NCBI GenBank assembly: GCA_013138655.1
Contig: WTCI01000099.1
Span: forward strand, 1-11,271
Length of the DNA stretch: 11,271 nucleotides
Source: Desulfuromonadaceae bacterium
GTDB lineage: Bacteria > Desulfobacterota > Desulfuromonadia > Desulfuromonadales > Geopsychrobacteraceae
Reading direction: 5' to 3'
Below the pieces are notes generated by a model, which was not told where the DNA came from, ran no database searches, and worked only from the letters and a program-made list of their open reading frames with translations. This document shows positions 1 to 7,633 of the stretch, in pieces. The translations under genes and the position numbers were made by a program. Every line of letters begins with the position of its first letter. The first letter of the stretch is position 1.

Positions 1-35
1 CGAGAACAACATACCGTGTCTTACACCCCTTGGAG

Positions 36-55
36 TTTGTAGTATATTTGTAGTA
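36..55. repeat. Short direct repeat, TTTGTAGTA x2
   Basis: The 9-mer TTTGTAGTA occurs at 36-44 and again at 47-55, an 11-base period that is about one helical turn. Such spacing can mark a regulator binding site, but no regulator or confident gene is nearby. It may be chance in an AT-rich stretch. Confidence 0.25.
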
Positions 56-78
56 GTTCTTTTCAAGGGGTCATCGCT

Positions 79-273
79 ATGAGCATTTGGGCAAGTTTCC
101 AGAGAAGGATCGTAAAACAAAATACCAGCGAAGTTGGCCTGAAGGTCGCCTTGCTGGCCGGCGTATTATCGTCAGGCCCTGATTCTCTGCAACACCGACA
201 CATGCCTTCCTTGTCTCAGGAGCCGATCAATCCTCGACATGTGTTGTATGCTAGAGAGACGATTGATTCGTGA
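79..273 (+). CDS. Doubtful small ORF, 64 codons, unknown
   Basis: I do not recognise this product. It is a 64-residue ORF starting MSIWASFQRR, with no membrane segment, repeat or cysteine pattern. A GGGG run about nine bases before the ATG is a poor ribosome binding site. The composition (many S, R and Q, no clear core) resembles translated non-coding DNA. In its favour, nothing else covers this stretch and a strong hairpin lies about 50 bases downstream. It could be a decayed fragment associated with the IS-like remnants that follow. I would keep it only as a low-confidence candidate. Confidence 0.15.
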   Translation: MSIWASFQRRIVKQNTSEVGLKVALLAGVLSSGPDSLQHRHMPSLSQEPINPRHVLYARETIDS

Positions 274-325
274 TCAAATCCACCTGTCCGGAAAACACCA
301 ATAAAGTGTCCTATAAATAGCGCAA

Positions 326-367
326 CACGAGAAACGCCCATGATTACCATATCGTGGGCGTTTCGTG
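326..367. terminator. Strong hairpin, possible terminator
   Basis: The arms AAACGCCCATGAT (332-344) and ATCGTGGGCGTTT (351-363) pair with one G-T wobble around a six-base loop. The stem can be lengthened outward by CACG/CGTG across a two-base bulge. No long T run follows on either strand, so termination is plausible but not certain. It could end transcription entering from the left, before the downstream operon. Confidence 0.4.
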
Positions 368-388
368 CTCTATTAGTAATGACAACCT

Positions 389-427
389 AAAATTGACCAC
401 CTGTGATAACCGAATTTTGACCACCCC
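389..427. repeat. IS-end-like TTGACCACC direct repeats
   Basis: TTGACCACC occurs at 393-401 and 417-425, a 24-base period, each preceded by an A/T-rich tetramer. Read on the minus strand this gives GGTGGTCAA repeats. Multiple short terminal repeats of this kind are typical of IS21-family ends, and the match is from memory, not a search. No transposase or IstB gene is present, so it would be a solo end or remnant. The same GTGGTCAATTT word occurs in the opposite orientation at 10243-10253. Confidence 0.4.
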
Positions 428-486
428 GAGCGTTGAACGCAGAACTGGGTGACAGGGGATCATCCAGCGACAATCTCTTTCACATG

Positions 487-533
487 ACCGATAAACAATG
501 AACGCCTTGAAGCGTGGTCAGCGTTTATCCGGT
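487..533. repeat. Spaced inverted repeat
   Basis: ACCGATAAAC (487-496) is the near-perfect inverse of GTTTATCCGGT (523-533), differing by one extra base, with 26 bases between. It lies in the gene-poor region of about 500 bases between the ORF at 79-273 and the operon at 777. It could be a regulator site or the scar of a mobile element. I see no gene in 274-776. Confidence 0.35.
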
Positions 534-693
534 CGGCAAAGTTTCCAACCTTATTGCTGTTATCTCAGTGTTTGACGCAGCAACTCCTTGGCCTGGACTC
601 GATCGTAGCTGATCCGGATTGAATTCACCCTTTTTGTATGTGGTCTCAAAGACCCTGCAGAGACAGAGAATTATTGATTGTCAGTACTCGTTT

Positions 694-721
694 TTGTCAT
701 CCCCGCAATGGGTGGTATTCT
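694..721 (+). promoter_or_regulatory. Candidate promoter of the four-gene operon
   Basis: A TTGTCA box at 694-699 and a TATTCT box at 716-721 are separated by 16 bases. A TG at 713-714 makes this an extended -10 promoter. Transcription would start near 728, leaving a leader of about 50 bases before the ATG at 777. No other pair of boxes in the 350 bases upstream of the operon looks better. Confidence 0.4.
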
Positions 722-776
722 TTAACTCATCATCTCGTTAATTTCGACCTTTTTGGTTCTCGTGCGAGGAGCTCAG

Positions 777-1538
777 ATGGGTTTATCAATCAAACAGGTG
801 AGGCAGAAGGTTTTTGCTTACCGTATAAAGTCACCGCTCTGGGCTATTGCATCAAGCATTCTGCTGGTTGCCGCAATACTTGTCGTGTTAATTCATTACG
901 GTGTCCATGAACAGGTATTGCAGCTGCTGAAGTGGTTCGAAGCACAGGGGGCCTGGGCACCGCTGCTGTTCATCCTGATCATGGCGCTGGTCGTCGTGTT
1001 GTTACTACCGGGGGTATTATTAACCACCGGCGCCGGGTTTGTATTTGGTGTCATGGAAGGATCGATCGTCGTCGTCCTGGGCACGACGCTGGGGGCGTCA
1101 CTGGCTTTCCTGATGGCACGTTATCTGTTTGGAAAACGCGCCACGCAATTTGTCCTGAGGCACGCCAAGGTCAGGCTGGTAGGCGAGGAGCTGTCTCCCC
1201 ACGGCTGGAAAATCGTGCTGTTGACTCGGCTGATCCCTTTTTTCCCCAGTAAAATTTCCAATTATTTTTTTGGACTGACCTCCTTCTCTTTCCGCGGTTA
1301 CATCGGCGGTTCTCTAATCGGTTTTATCCCGTTTTCGGTCCACAGTGTCTATCTCGGTTCCATCGCTGCCGATGTCGCCACCTTGGGTGAGCACCATCTG
1401 GGTCGTACACCGCTGGAGTGGGCAATCTATGGGTTGGGTTTTCTAGCCACCCTGATTGCGGTGCTCTATCTCAACCGTCTGGCGCGCCAGGCACTGGCGC
1501 GCTACATGCGAGAAAGTCCTGATGAGGAGGTGACATGA
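777..1538 (+). CDS. VTT/DedA-type membrane protein (TVP38/TMEM64 family)
   Basis: This is an inner-membrane protein of 253 residues, the usual size for the TVP38/TMEM64 branch of the VTT (DedA-like) superfamily. Hydrophobic segments lie near 22-41, 60-80, 84-117, 146-168, 173-195 and 215-233. The family signature is visible: GASLAFLMARYLFG at 105-118, then R151-x-x-P154-x-x-P157 with N162, G165 and a G-x-x-P near 182-185. Several relatives act as lipid scramblases or affect membrane lipid distribution and proton-motive force; the role here is inferred. I chose the ATG at 777 because GAGGAG lies five bases upstream. A TTG at 753 would add eight residues without a ribosome binding site. Its stop overlaps the next start as ATGA, and it leads an operon of lipid- and sugar-active enzymes. 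Confidence 0.9.
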   Translation: MGLSIKQVRQKVFAYRIKSPLWAIASSILLVAAILVVLIHYGVHEQVLQLLKWFEAQGAWAPLLFILIMALVVVLLLPGVLLTTGAGFVFGVMEGSIVVVLGTTLGASLAFLMARYLFGKRATQFVLRHAKVRLVGEELSPHGWKIVLLTRLIPFFPSKISNYFFGLTSFSFRGYIGGSLIGFIPFSVHSVYLGSIAADVATLGEHHLGRTPLEWAIYGLGFLATLIAVLYLNRLARQALARYMRESPDEEVT

Positions 1539-3817
1539 TCTGGATGAAATGGTTACCCTGGCGTTTGATCCTCCGCCGTGTTGCACGCAGTCACGGGTTT
1601 CTGGACCCAATCGCCCTACTGGCCCGGCTGCACCGTTTTGCCCAGCCCTCAGAAGTGGGCGAACCGGTCGAACTGTTGCGCGCCGGCGTGGTATTTCATG
1701 CCCGCGGCCTGATCAATAGTCGGGTCATCCAGCACAACCTGGACTGGGTTTGGCCCTACTGGATCGAACGTCAGTTTGACCCCCGCAATGCCGCCTTTAT
1801 CCCCCGCGCCTTCTCCCTCACCCATGTCAATCTGACCCATCGCAACTGGACCGCCATCGGTTATCCGGATTGCCAGGAATTGCCGATTGTCGATCCCCGC
1901 GGCCTGCTGACACCTTTTCACGATGGCTGGTCGCTAGATGGCTGGCTGCTGGCGAATGACGGACGCTGCCTGCTGCCCTCGCAGGCAGCTGATGTCAGAC
2001 AGCAGCAGGAAATGGGCCAGGGCGTGCGCGTGACGACCGAGACCAGGCTTGACAACCTGGCTATGCACAGCAGCGCGGCTGTGCACCTCGAATCAGACAC
2101 ACTGGTGTGCAAGCTGACGTTGCAGGCACAGGTCGATACCGATGCCTGGATCGTTTTGGCCCTGCGGCCGCAGAACCCGGAGGGCGTCAGCTTTATCCAT
2201 GAGGTCAGCCTGTCGAAAGGGCGCAATATCTGGACGGTCGATGGCAGCCAAACGATTGAATTCAGCGCGGCCGCTGAACGGCACCACGTTTCCGACTACC
2301 GCAACGGGGATGTCCATATTCACCTCATGGATCGTGACGATCAGGATGCCGGCGCCTGCGACGTGGGGATGATAACCGCCGCGGCGTTGTTCCCGGTCAA
2401 GGCCGGCGAACAGAGGCAGATCACGGCGAGTATCCCGCTTGCGTCCGGAACACAGTGCCCAGTCTCTATCGATGCCTGGGAAGAAGTGCGCAAGCAGCAC
2501 TGCCAATTGCGCTGCCCCGAGCCAGATTACCAATTCCTCTACGATGCCGCCGTTACGTCGCTGGTACTGCATTCACCGGATGACGTCTACCCGGGCCCCT
2601 ATACCTACAAACGCTTCTGGTTTCGCGATGCAGCTTTCATCATTCATGCCCTGCTGTGTACGGGCCTGACCGCGCGTGCCGAACGCGCGCTGGCGCGTTT
2701 TCCCGAACGCCAGACAGCCCGCGGTTATTTCCGCTCTCAGGAAGGCGAATGGGATTCCAACGGAGAGGTCTTGTGGATCCTGCAGCGCTTCTGTGAACTA
2801 ACCGATCAGGCACCGCCCCCCGGCTTGCACCGCCCCATCCAGCGCGGAGCCCGATGGATCATGCGCAAACGGATTGCCGGGGATTCGACCACTCCTCATG
2901 CCGGCCTGCTGCCGGCCGGGTTCAGCGCTGAGCACCTGGGACCCAACGATTATTATTACTGGGATGACTTCTGGGGTATTGCCGGCCTGCGTGCTGCAGC
3001 TTCACTGTGCTCAGACTTCAATGAAGAAAACAGCGCCAGCTTTACGCGGGCTGCCGATGACTTTATGGCGACTGTAGCCTGCAGCCTCGAAGCCTGTGAG
3101 AGACGGCTTGGCCGCCCCGCCATGCCTGCCTCACCCTGCCGCCGACTGGATGCAGGCGCCATCGGTTCGCTGGTGGCTGGTTATCCCTTGCAACTTTGTG
3201 CACCGGATGATCCACGCCTGCTGGATTGTGTTGAATTTCTGCTCAGCCACTGCTTTGTTGACGACGCTTTTTTTCAGGATATGATCCACTCCGGCCTCAA
3301 CGCCTATCTGACATTGCACGTCGCCCAAGTGTTATTGCGGGCCGGTGATCCGCGCTATCTCAAATTGATGGACGCGGTTGCCAAGCTGGCCTCACCGACC
3401 GGCCAGTGGCCGGAGGCGATACATCCCCGTACCGGCGGCGGTTGCATGGGTGACGGCCATCACGTATGGGCCTCCGCCGAGTGGCTCATGATGATACGTA
3501 ACTGTTTTGTGCGCGAAGAAGGCGAGCGGCTGATTCTGTGCGCCGGCATTCCCCCACGTTGGCTCAACCACAATCAGCCGATTACCTTCGGCCCCGCACC
3601 TACCACTTTTGGGACAGTGTCGATCACCATCACCCCGGAACCCGGAAAACCACTGCAGGTTGATTGGCAGAGCGACTGGCATACGACTGCGCCGATTGTC
3701 GAAGTCCGGTTCCCGGGCTTCACAGCGACCACTGTCGCTCCGCAAATCGAATCGCGCAGAGAACCTGAGATCAACCCCGGCCGGCAATCTGTCAAATTAA
3801 CAAGGAACGACGTATGA
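1535..3817 (+). CDS. Large (alpha/alpha)6-type glycosidase, family unassigned
   Basis: This 760-residue protein looks like a six-hairpin glycosidase related to the amylo-1,6-glucosidase/glucoamylase-like clans. An N-terminal beta-rich part (about 40-310) precedes a helical catalytic part (about 330-680) and a short C-terminal beta region. Visible motifs are YKRFWFRDAAF (359-369), QEGEWDSNGEVLW (402-414), GPNDYYYWDDFW (469-480), QWPEA (624-628) and GDGHHVWASAEW (639-650). Several acidic residues in these could be the catalytic acid and base, but I cannot say which. There is no signal peptide. The N-terminus MIWMKWLPWRLILRR is aromatic and basic and could sit on the inner face of the membrane. 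GAGGAGG lies four bases before the ATG, which overlaps the previous stop. The substrate is unknown; the neighbouring glycosyltransferase suggests a sugar chain or glycolipid made by the same operon. Confidence 0.75.
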   Translation: MIWMKWLPWRLILRRVARSHGFLDPIALLARLHRFAQPSEVGEPVELLRAGVVFHARGLINSRVIQHNLDWVWPYWIERQFDPRNAAFIPRAFSLTHVNLTHRNWTAIGYPDCQELPIVDPRGLLTPFHDGWSLDGWLLANDGRCLLPSQAADVRQQQEMGQGVRVTTETRLDNLAMHSSAAVHLESDTLVCKLTLQAQVDTDAWIVLALRPQNPEGVSFIHEVSLSKGRNIWTVDGSQTIEFSAAAERHHVSDYRNGDVHIHLMDRDDQDAGACDVGMITAAALFPVKAGEQRQITASIPLASGTQCPVSIDAWEEVRKQHCQLRCPEPDYQFLYDAAVTSLVLHSPDDVYPGPYTYKRFWFRDAAFIIHALLCTGLTARAERALARFPERQTARGYFRSQEGEWDSNGEVLWILQRFCELTDQAPPPGLHRPIQRGARWIMRKRIAGDSTTPHAGLLPAGFSAEHLGPNDYYYWDDFWGIAGLRAAASLCSDFNEENSASFTRAADDFMATVACSLEACERRLGRPAMPASPCRRLDAGAIGSLVAGYPLQLCAPDDPRLLDCVEFLLSHCFVDDAFFQDMIHSGLNAYLTLHVAQVLLRAGDPRYLKLMDAVAKLASPTGQWPEAIHPRTGGGCMGDGHHVWASAEWLMMIRNCFVREEGERLILCAGIPPRWLNHNQPITFGPAPTTFGTVSITITPEPGKPLQVDWQSDWHTTAPIVEVRFPGFTATTVAPQIESRREPEINPGRQSVKLTRNDV

Positions 3818-5142
3818 ATATTGTGATGTTTACCAACACCTACACTCCCCACGTGGGAGGGGTGGCGCACTCGGTGGAAGCCTTCACCATGGAATACCGC
3901 CAGAGGGGTCATCGGACCCTGGTGGTCGCCCCGGATTTCCCCGGTATGCCTGAGAACGAGACCGACGTGTTGCGCATTCCGGCCATTCAAAACTTCAACG
4001 GCAGCGACTTTTCGGTGGTGCTCCCTTTATCCGGCCTGCTGACCGAGAAACTGGATGCCTTCCATCCGGATATTATCCATGCCCATCACCCTTATCTGCT
4101 GGGTGTTACCGCATTGCGCATTGCGCGCTATCGACGCTTGCCGCTGGTGTTCACCCACCACACGCGCTACGAAGAATATTCCCATTATGTGCCTGGGAAT
4201 TGCACGACCCTGAGGCGCTTCATCATTGAGGCCGCAACACAGTATGCCAACTTGGCTGATCGGGTGATCGCCCCCAGCGGAAGCATCAGAGATCTGCTGC
4301 GCGAGCGGGCAGTAACCACTGCAATTGAAGTCGTGCCCACCGGCGTCGTACTGAAGCATTTTACCCAAGGCTCCGGCAAGAAAATTCGCCGGCAACTCAA
4401 TATTTCGCCAGATAGCTTTGTGGTCGGGCACCTCGGCCGACTGGCCCCGGAAAAGAATATTGAATTTCTGGCCCAAGCCGTGGCGGGCTTTATTAAGACC
4501 GCAAGCAACAAGAGCAAAAGGAAACCGGCCAACAGTAGCTTTTATTTCCTGGTCATCGGAACAGGCCCGTGCGAGCAGACCATCCGCGATGTTTTCAAGC
4601 GCGAAGGACTCGATGCACAGCTGCATATTCTCGGCGTGCTGCAACAGGCAGATCTGGCAGATGCTCTAGCCGCCATGGACGTATTCGCATTTTCCTCCAA
4701 AAGCGAGACCCAGGGCATGGTCTTGACCGAAGCCATGGCCGCCCGTGTACCGGTGGTGGCACTGGATGCACCGGGTGTGCGGGAAGTTGTCAGGGACCGG
4801 CACAATGGCCGCTTATTGCTAGATGAGTCGGTTGACAACTTTGTGGAGGCCATCGCATGGCTGGCTGGACAGTCGCAACAACAACGCCAAGAGCTTAAGG
4901 AAGCGGCACGCCAAACCGCTGAGGCCTTCTCCATGCCCCATTCAGCCGACAAAGCACTGGCCTGCTATGCGTCCCTCCAATCGTGCACAACAACTGGCTG
5001 GTCCGAATCTGAAGAACTTTGGCAATCCAGCCTGAAGTTAATCAAGGCGGAGTGGGACATTCTAAAAGGTATCGGTAGCGCGGCCAGTGCCGCTTTAGAC
5101 CACGTTGATGAGATAAAAAAGCAACGAGGTTTACCGAAATGA
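3814..5142 (+). CDS. GT4 (GT-B fold) glycosyltransferase, lipid-type
   Basis: This 442-residue enzyme transfers a sugar from an activated donor, probably at the inner face of the membrane. The N-terminal Rossmann half begins with MNIVMFTNTYTPHVGGV, which has the glycine loop of GT4 enzymes that glycosylate diacylglycerol or phosphatidylinositol. HAHHPY (about 89-94) and THHTRY (114-119) follow. The C-terminal half has GHLGRLAPEKN (205-215) and a full EX7E motif (E298 to E306), which holds the nucleotide sugar with retention of configuration. The last 60 or so residues form a charged, partly amphipathic helical tail beyond the usual family end. AAGGA lies seven bases before the ATG, which overlaps the previous stop as ATGA. 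A lipid acceptor is inferred from the N-terminal resemblance and the VTT neighbour. A polysaccharide acceptor is the main alternative. Confidence 0.85.
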   Translation: MNIVMFTNTYTPHVGGVAHSVEAFTMEYRQRGHRTLVVAPDFPGMPENETDVLRIPAIQNFNGSDFSVVLPLSGLLTEKLDAFHPDIIHAHHPYLLGVTALRIARYRRLPLVFTHHTRYEEYSHYVPGNCTTLRRFIIEAATQYANLADRVIAPSGSIRDLLRERAVTTAIEVVPTGVVLKHFTQGSGKKIRRQLNISPDSFVVGHLGRLAPEKNIEFLAQAVAGFIKTASNKSKRKPANSSFYFLVIGTGPCEQTIRDVFKREGLDAQLHILGVLQQADLADALAAMDVFAFSSKSETQGMVLTEAMAARVPVVALDAPGVREVVRDRHNGRLLLDESVDNFVEAIAWLAGQSQQQRQELKEAARQTAEAFSMPHSADKALACYASLQSCTTTGWSESEELWQSSLKLIKAEWDILKGIGSAASAALDHVDEIKKQRGLPK

Positions 5143-7562
5143 TCGGCCGGATCGAGACATCTCTGCGTAAATTACGTCGTCTCGTTAGCCGCAGCGAATG
5201 GTTAGCGCGTCTGCTGAGGTTACCCATATCCAAAGGACCGGCAAGCCGGCCGGGTCTGATCATGATTCAGATCGATGGACTCTCGCAGCAGGAGTTCGAA
5301 CGCGCCTTGGATCGTGGCGAGCTGCCTTTTTTGCACCGGCTGATCCAACGTGAACACTATCAGGTCCATACACAATATTCAGGTCTGCCGGCGAGCACAC
5401 CCGCCGTTCAGGCTGAGCTCTTCTATGGCGTGAAGAATGCTGTCCCGGCGTTCACCTTCAAAGATCCCCAATTACGCAGAATTATCCGCATGTTTGAGCC
5501 AGAGGCGGCCACCCACTTTGAAGAGCTGCTCATAAACAGCGGCAATGAAGCACTGCTCAAAGGCGGCAGCGTTTATGCAGACAACTTCACAGGAGGCGCC
5601 GAAGAAGCACACTTCTGCCCTGCATCGCGGGGCTGGGGACCCGCGATGCGCGCGGCCAATCCACTCGTGGTCTTCCTGCTGCTGATAAGCAATCTCTACA
5701 GTTTTTTGCGCACCGGTGTTCTGTTGCTGCTGGAGTTTGCCCTGGCAGTCTTTGATTTTGCTCGCGGCCTTATCCGTGGCTACGATTTTATCATGGAACT
5801 CAAATTCATACCGACTCGGGTCGCTATCTGCATTTTGCTGCGCGAGCTGACCGTCATTGGTGCCAAAATCGATATTGCCCGGGGGCTGCCGATCATCCAC
5901 CTCAATTTTCTCGGCTATGACGAACAGGCCCACCGTCGTGGGCCGAGCTCGCAGTTCGCCCACTGGACCCTCAAGGGTATTGATGATGCCATCAAACGGC
6001 TGTGGCGTGCGGCCAACTACTCGGCGTGGCGGCACTATGATGTCTGGATCTATTCCGACCACGGGCAGGTAAGGGTGCTGCCCTATCACCAACAGCAAGG
6101 ACTCACGATCGAGGAAGCCGTTGCCGCAGTGTTTAATAAACTGAGTGAAGAGAACGGACAGGTTCTAAAAAAAAAACCGGGCAGTATCCAGACGCAACGC
6201 GTGCATTTGCTGGGCGACAAAAACTTCCAGCGGCTTTTCTCACGATTCGGCATCAACTCCCGTGAAGAGAGTGAAAAGCAGGTTGCCGTGGCAGCCCTTG
6301 GCCCAGTGGGCCTTGTCTATCCCCCCCGAAAACTGAGTGCAGATGAACGTGAGTTCGTCGCCCGCGAGTTGACACACAGACACAAGGTCCCATTGGTCGT
6401 CGTCAAGGAAGGCTCGGAGAGGTTGTGCGCCTGGACCGATGACGGTAAATTTTATTTGCCCGAACAAACGGCCGAGGTGCTCGGCACCGACCACCCTTTT
6501 CTCGACGAGATCAAGCAGGACTTAGTCAGCCTCTGTCAGCACCCAGGTGCTGGTGATTTCGTTTTGCTCGGCTGGCGCAAGGGCATGACGCCAGTGTCAT
6601 TTGCCGTTGAAAACGGCGCACATGCCGGTGCAACGCCCGAAGAGACCAGGGCTTTCAACTTGCTTCCCAAGGACACAGCACTGCCGGTGCGAGAGCACGA
6701 TTACCTGCGGCCCATCGACCTGCGCCGGGCAGCGCTGCATCATCTTGGTCGACAGGAACAGCAGCCTGCGCAAATCCGCAAAAGCTCTATTGCAACACCA
6801 ACAGACAGGCTGCGCATCATGACCTATAACGTACACAGTTGTATCGGTATGGACGGCAAGCTCGCCGCTGAACGCATCGCCCGCGTGATCGCCCGCGCGA
6901 ATCCCGATGTGGTGGCGCTACAGGAACTGGATGTGGGCCGGGCGCGCACAGGTGGCATAGATCAGGCGCAGCTCATCGCACGCTACCTGGAGATGGACTT
7001 TCATTTTCATGCCGCCCTGCATTTCGAAGAAGAATGCTACGGCAATGCAATCCTGACACATCTGCCCTTGCGACTCGTCAAGGCCGGCCCGCTACCGACA
7101 CTGACCGACAAACCATACCTGGAAACACGCGGAGCGCTGTGGGTGGCGATCGACCTGCATGGCATAGAAATCCAGGTCATTAACACACATCTGGGTCTGT
7201 TCTCACGCGAGCGCCTGGCACAGGCAGAAGTGCTGCTTGGTAGTGACTGGCTGGCCAACAAGCAGTGCCGCGAACCCGTGATTCTGTGCGGAGACTTCAA
7301 TGCACCGCCCTCGTCACCCGTGTGCTGCCGTCTGCGCGATCATCTCAGAGACGCCCAGACCGAGGCTGAGCACCATCGTCCCCAAAGCACATTTTTCGGG
7401 CGTTTTCCAACCACCCGCATCGACCACATTTTCATCGACTCCGAGCTGGAAGTGACCGGCATCGAAGTTCCTCGTTCGGAACTGGCGATGGTGGCCTCCG
7501 ATCACCTTCCTCTGATCGCTGAGCTACGCGTTCTCGGACGCAAAAAGCTCATGAAAACTTGA
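5139..7562 (+). CDS. Fusion: AP-superfamily phosphodiesterase + EEP phosphatase/phosphodiesterase
   Basis: This 807-residue protein joins two phosphoesterases. Residues 38-500 form an alkaline-phosphatase-superfamily (type I phosphodiesterase-like) domain. Its likely two-metal site is D45 (IDG), nucleophile S86 or T87 (ASTP), D261 and H265 (YDEQAH), D307-H308 (YSDHG) and H495 (GAHAG). A hydrophobic stretch inside this domain (about 174-206, then 226-241) suggests a membrane hairpin. Residues 558-800 form a complete endonuclease/exonuclease/phosphatase domain: N564 (YNVH), E596 (QELD), N682-x-H684 (NTH), D719-F-N721 (GDFN), D762 (IDH) and D788-H789 (SDH). Both sites look intact. The basic N-terminal helix, full of R and L, could lie on the membrane. 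The ATG overlaps the previous stop, with GAGGT eight bases upstream. EEP domains include lipid phosphodiesterases and inositol phosphatases as well as nucleases. Beside a VTT protein and a GT4, a phospholipid or glycolipid phosphate substrate is more likely, but this is inferred. Confidence 0.85.
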   Translation: MIGRIETSLRKLRRLVSRSEWLARLLRLPISKGPASRPGLIMIQIDGLSQQEFERALDRGELPFLHRLIQREHYQVHTQYSGLPASTPAVQAELFYGVKNAVPAFTFKDPQLRRIIRMFEPEAATHFEELLINSGNEALLKGGSVYADNFTGGAEEAHFCPASRGWGPAMRAANPLVVFLLLISNLYSFLRTGVLLLLEFALAVFDFARGLIRGYDFIMELKFIPTRVAICILLRELTVIGAKIDIARGLPIIHLNFLGYDEQAHRRGPSSQFAHWTLKGIDDAIKRLWRAANYSAWRHYDVWIYSDHGQVRVLPYHQQQGLTIEEAVAAVFNKLSEENGQVLKKKPGSIQTQRVHLLGDKNFQRLFSRFGINSREESEKQVAVAALGPVGLVYPPRKLSADEREFVARELTHRHKVPLVVVKEGSERLCAWTDDGKFYLPEQTAEVLGTDHPFLDEIKQDLVSLCQHPGAGDFVLLGWRKGMTPVSFAVENGAHAGATPEETRAFNLLPKDTALPVREHDYLRPIDLRRAALHHLGRQEQQPAQIRKSSIATPTDRLRIMTYNVHSCIGMDGKLAAERIARVIARANPDVVALQELDVGRARTGGIDQAQLIARYLEMDFHFHAALHFEEECYGNAILTHLPLRLVKAGPLPTLTDKPYLETRGALWVAIDLHGIEIQVINTHLGLFSRERLAQAEVLLGSDWLANKQCREPVILCGDFNAPPSSPVCCRLRDHLRDAQTEAEHHRPQSTFFGRFPTTRIDHIFIDSELEVTGIEVPRSELAMVASDHLPLIAELRVLGRKKLMKT

Positions 7563-7612
7563 TCCTGAAGAGTCAATTCGGCGACGCGACCCTCCATATT
7601 TAAGCGCCATTC

Positions 7613-7633
7613 AGGTCGAGCGGTGGCTGACCT
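7613..7633 (+). terminator. Possible terminator between convergent genes
   Basis: AGGTC (7613-7617) pairs with GACCT (7629-7633) and the inner AGC (7619-7621) pairs with GCT (7626-7628) around GGTG, leaving one bulged base. A loosely T-rich stretch follows on the plus strand. It lies 50 bases after the operon stop and touches the stop codon of the convergent amidohydrolase gene. Confidence 0.3.

Noticed and set aside
487..533. An integron attC site suggested by the spaced inverted repeat.
   Set aside because: The inner arm GTTTATC does not fit the GTTRRRY core, and there is no cassette or integrase nearby.
4027..4644. A 205-codon open frame on the minus strand.
   Set aside because: It lies wholly inside the glycosyltransferase gene, with no ribosome binding site or family resemblance. 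High G+C genes often open such shadow frames.
5472..6098. A 208-codon open frame on the minus strand.
   Set aside because: It is a shadow of the phosphodiesterase domain, whose catalytic residues fix the real frame.
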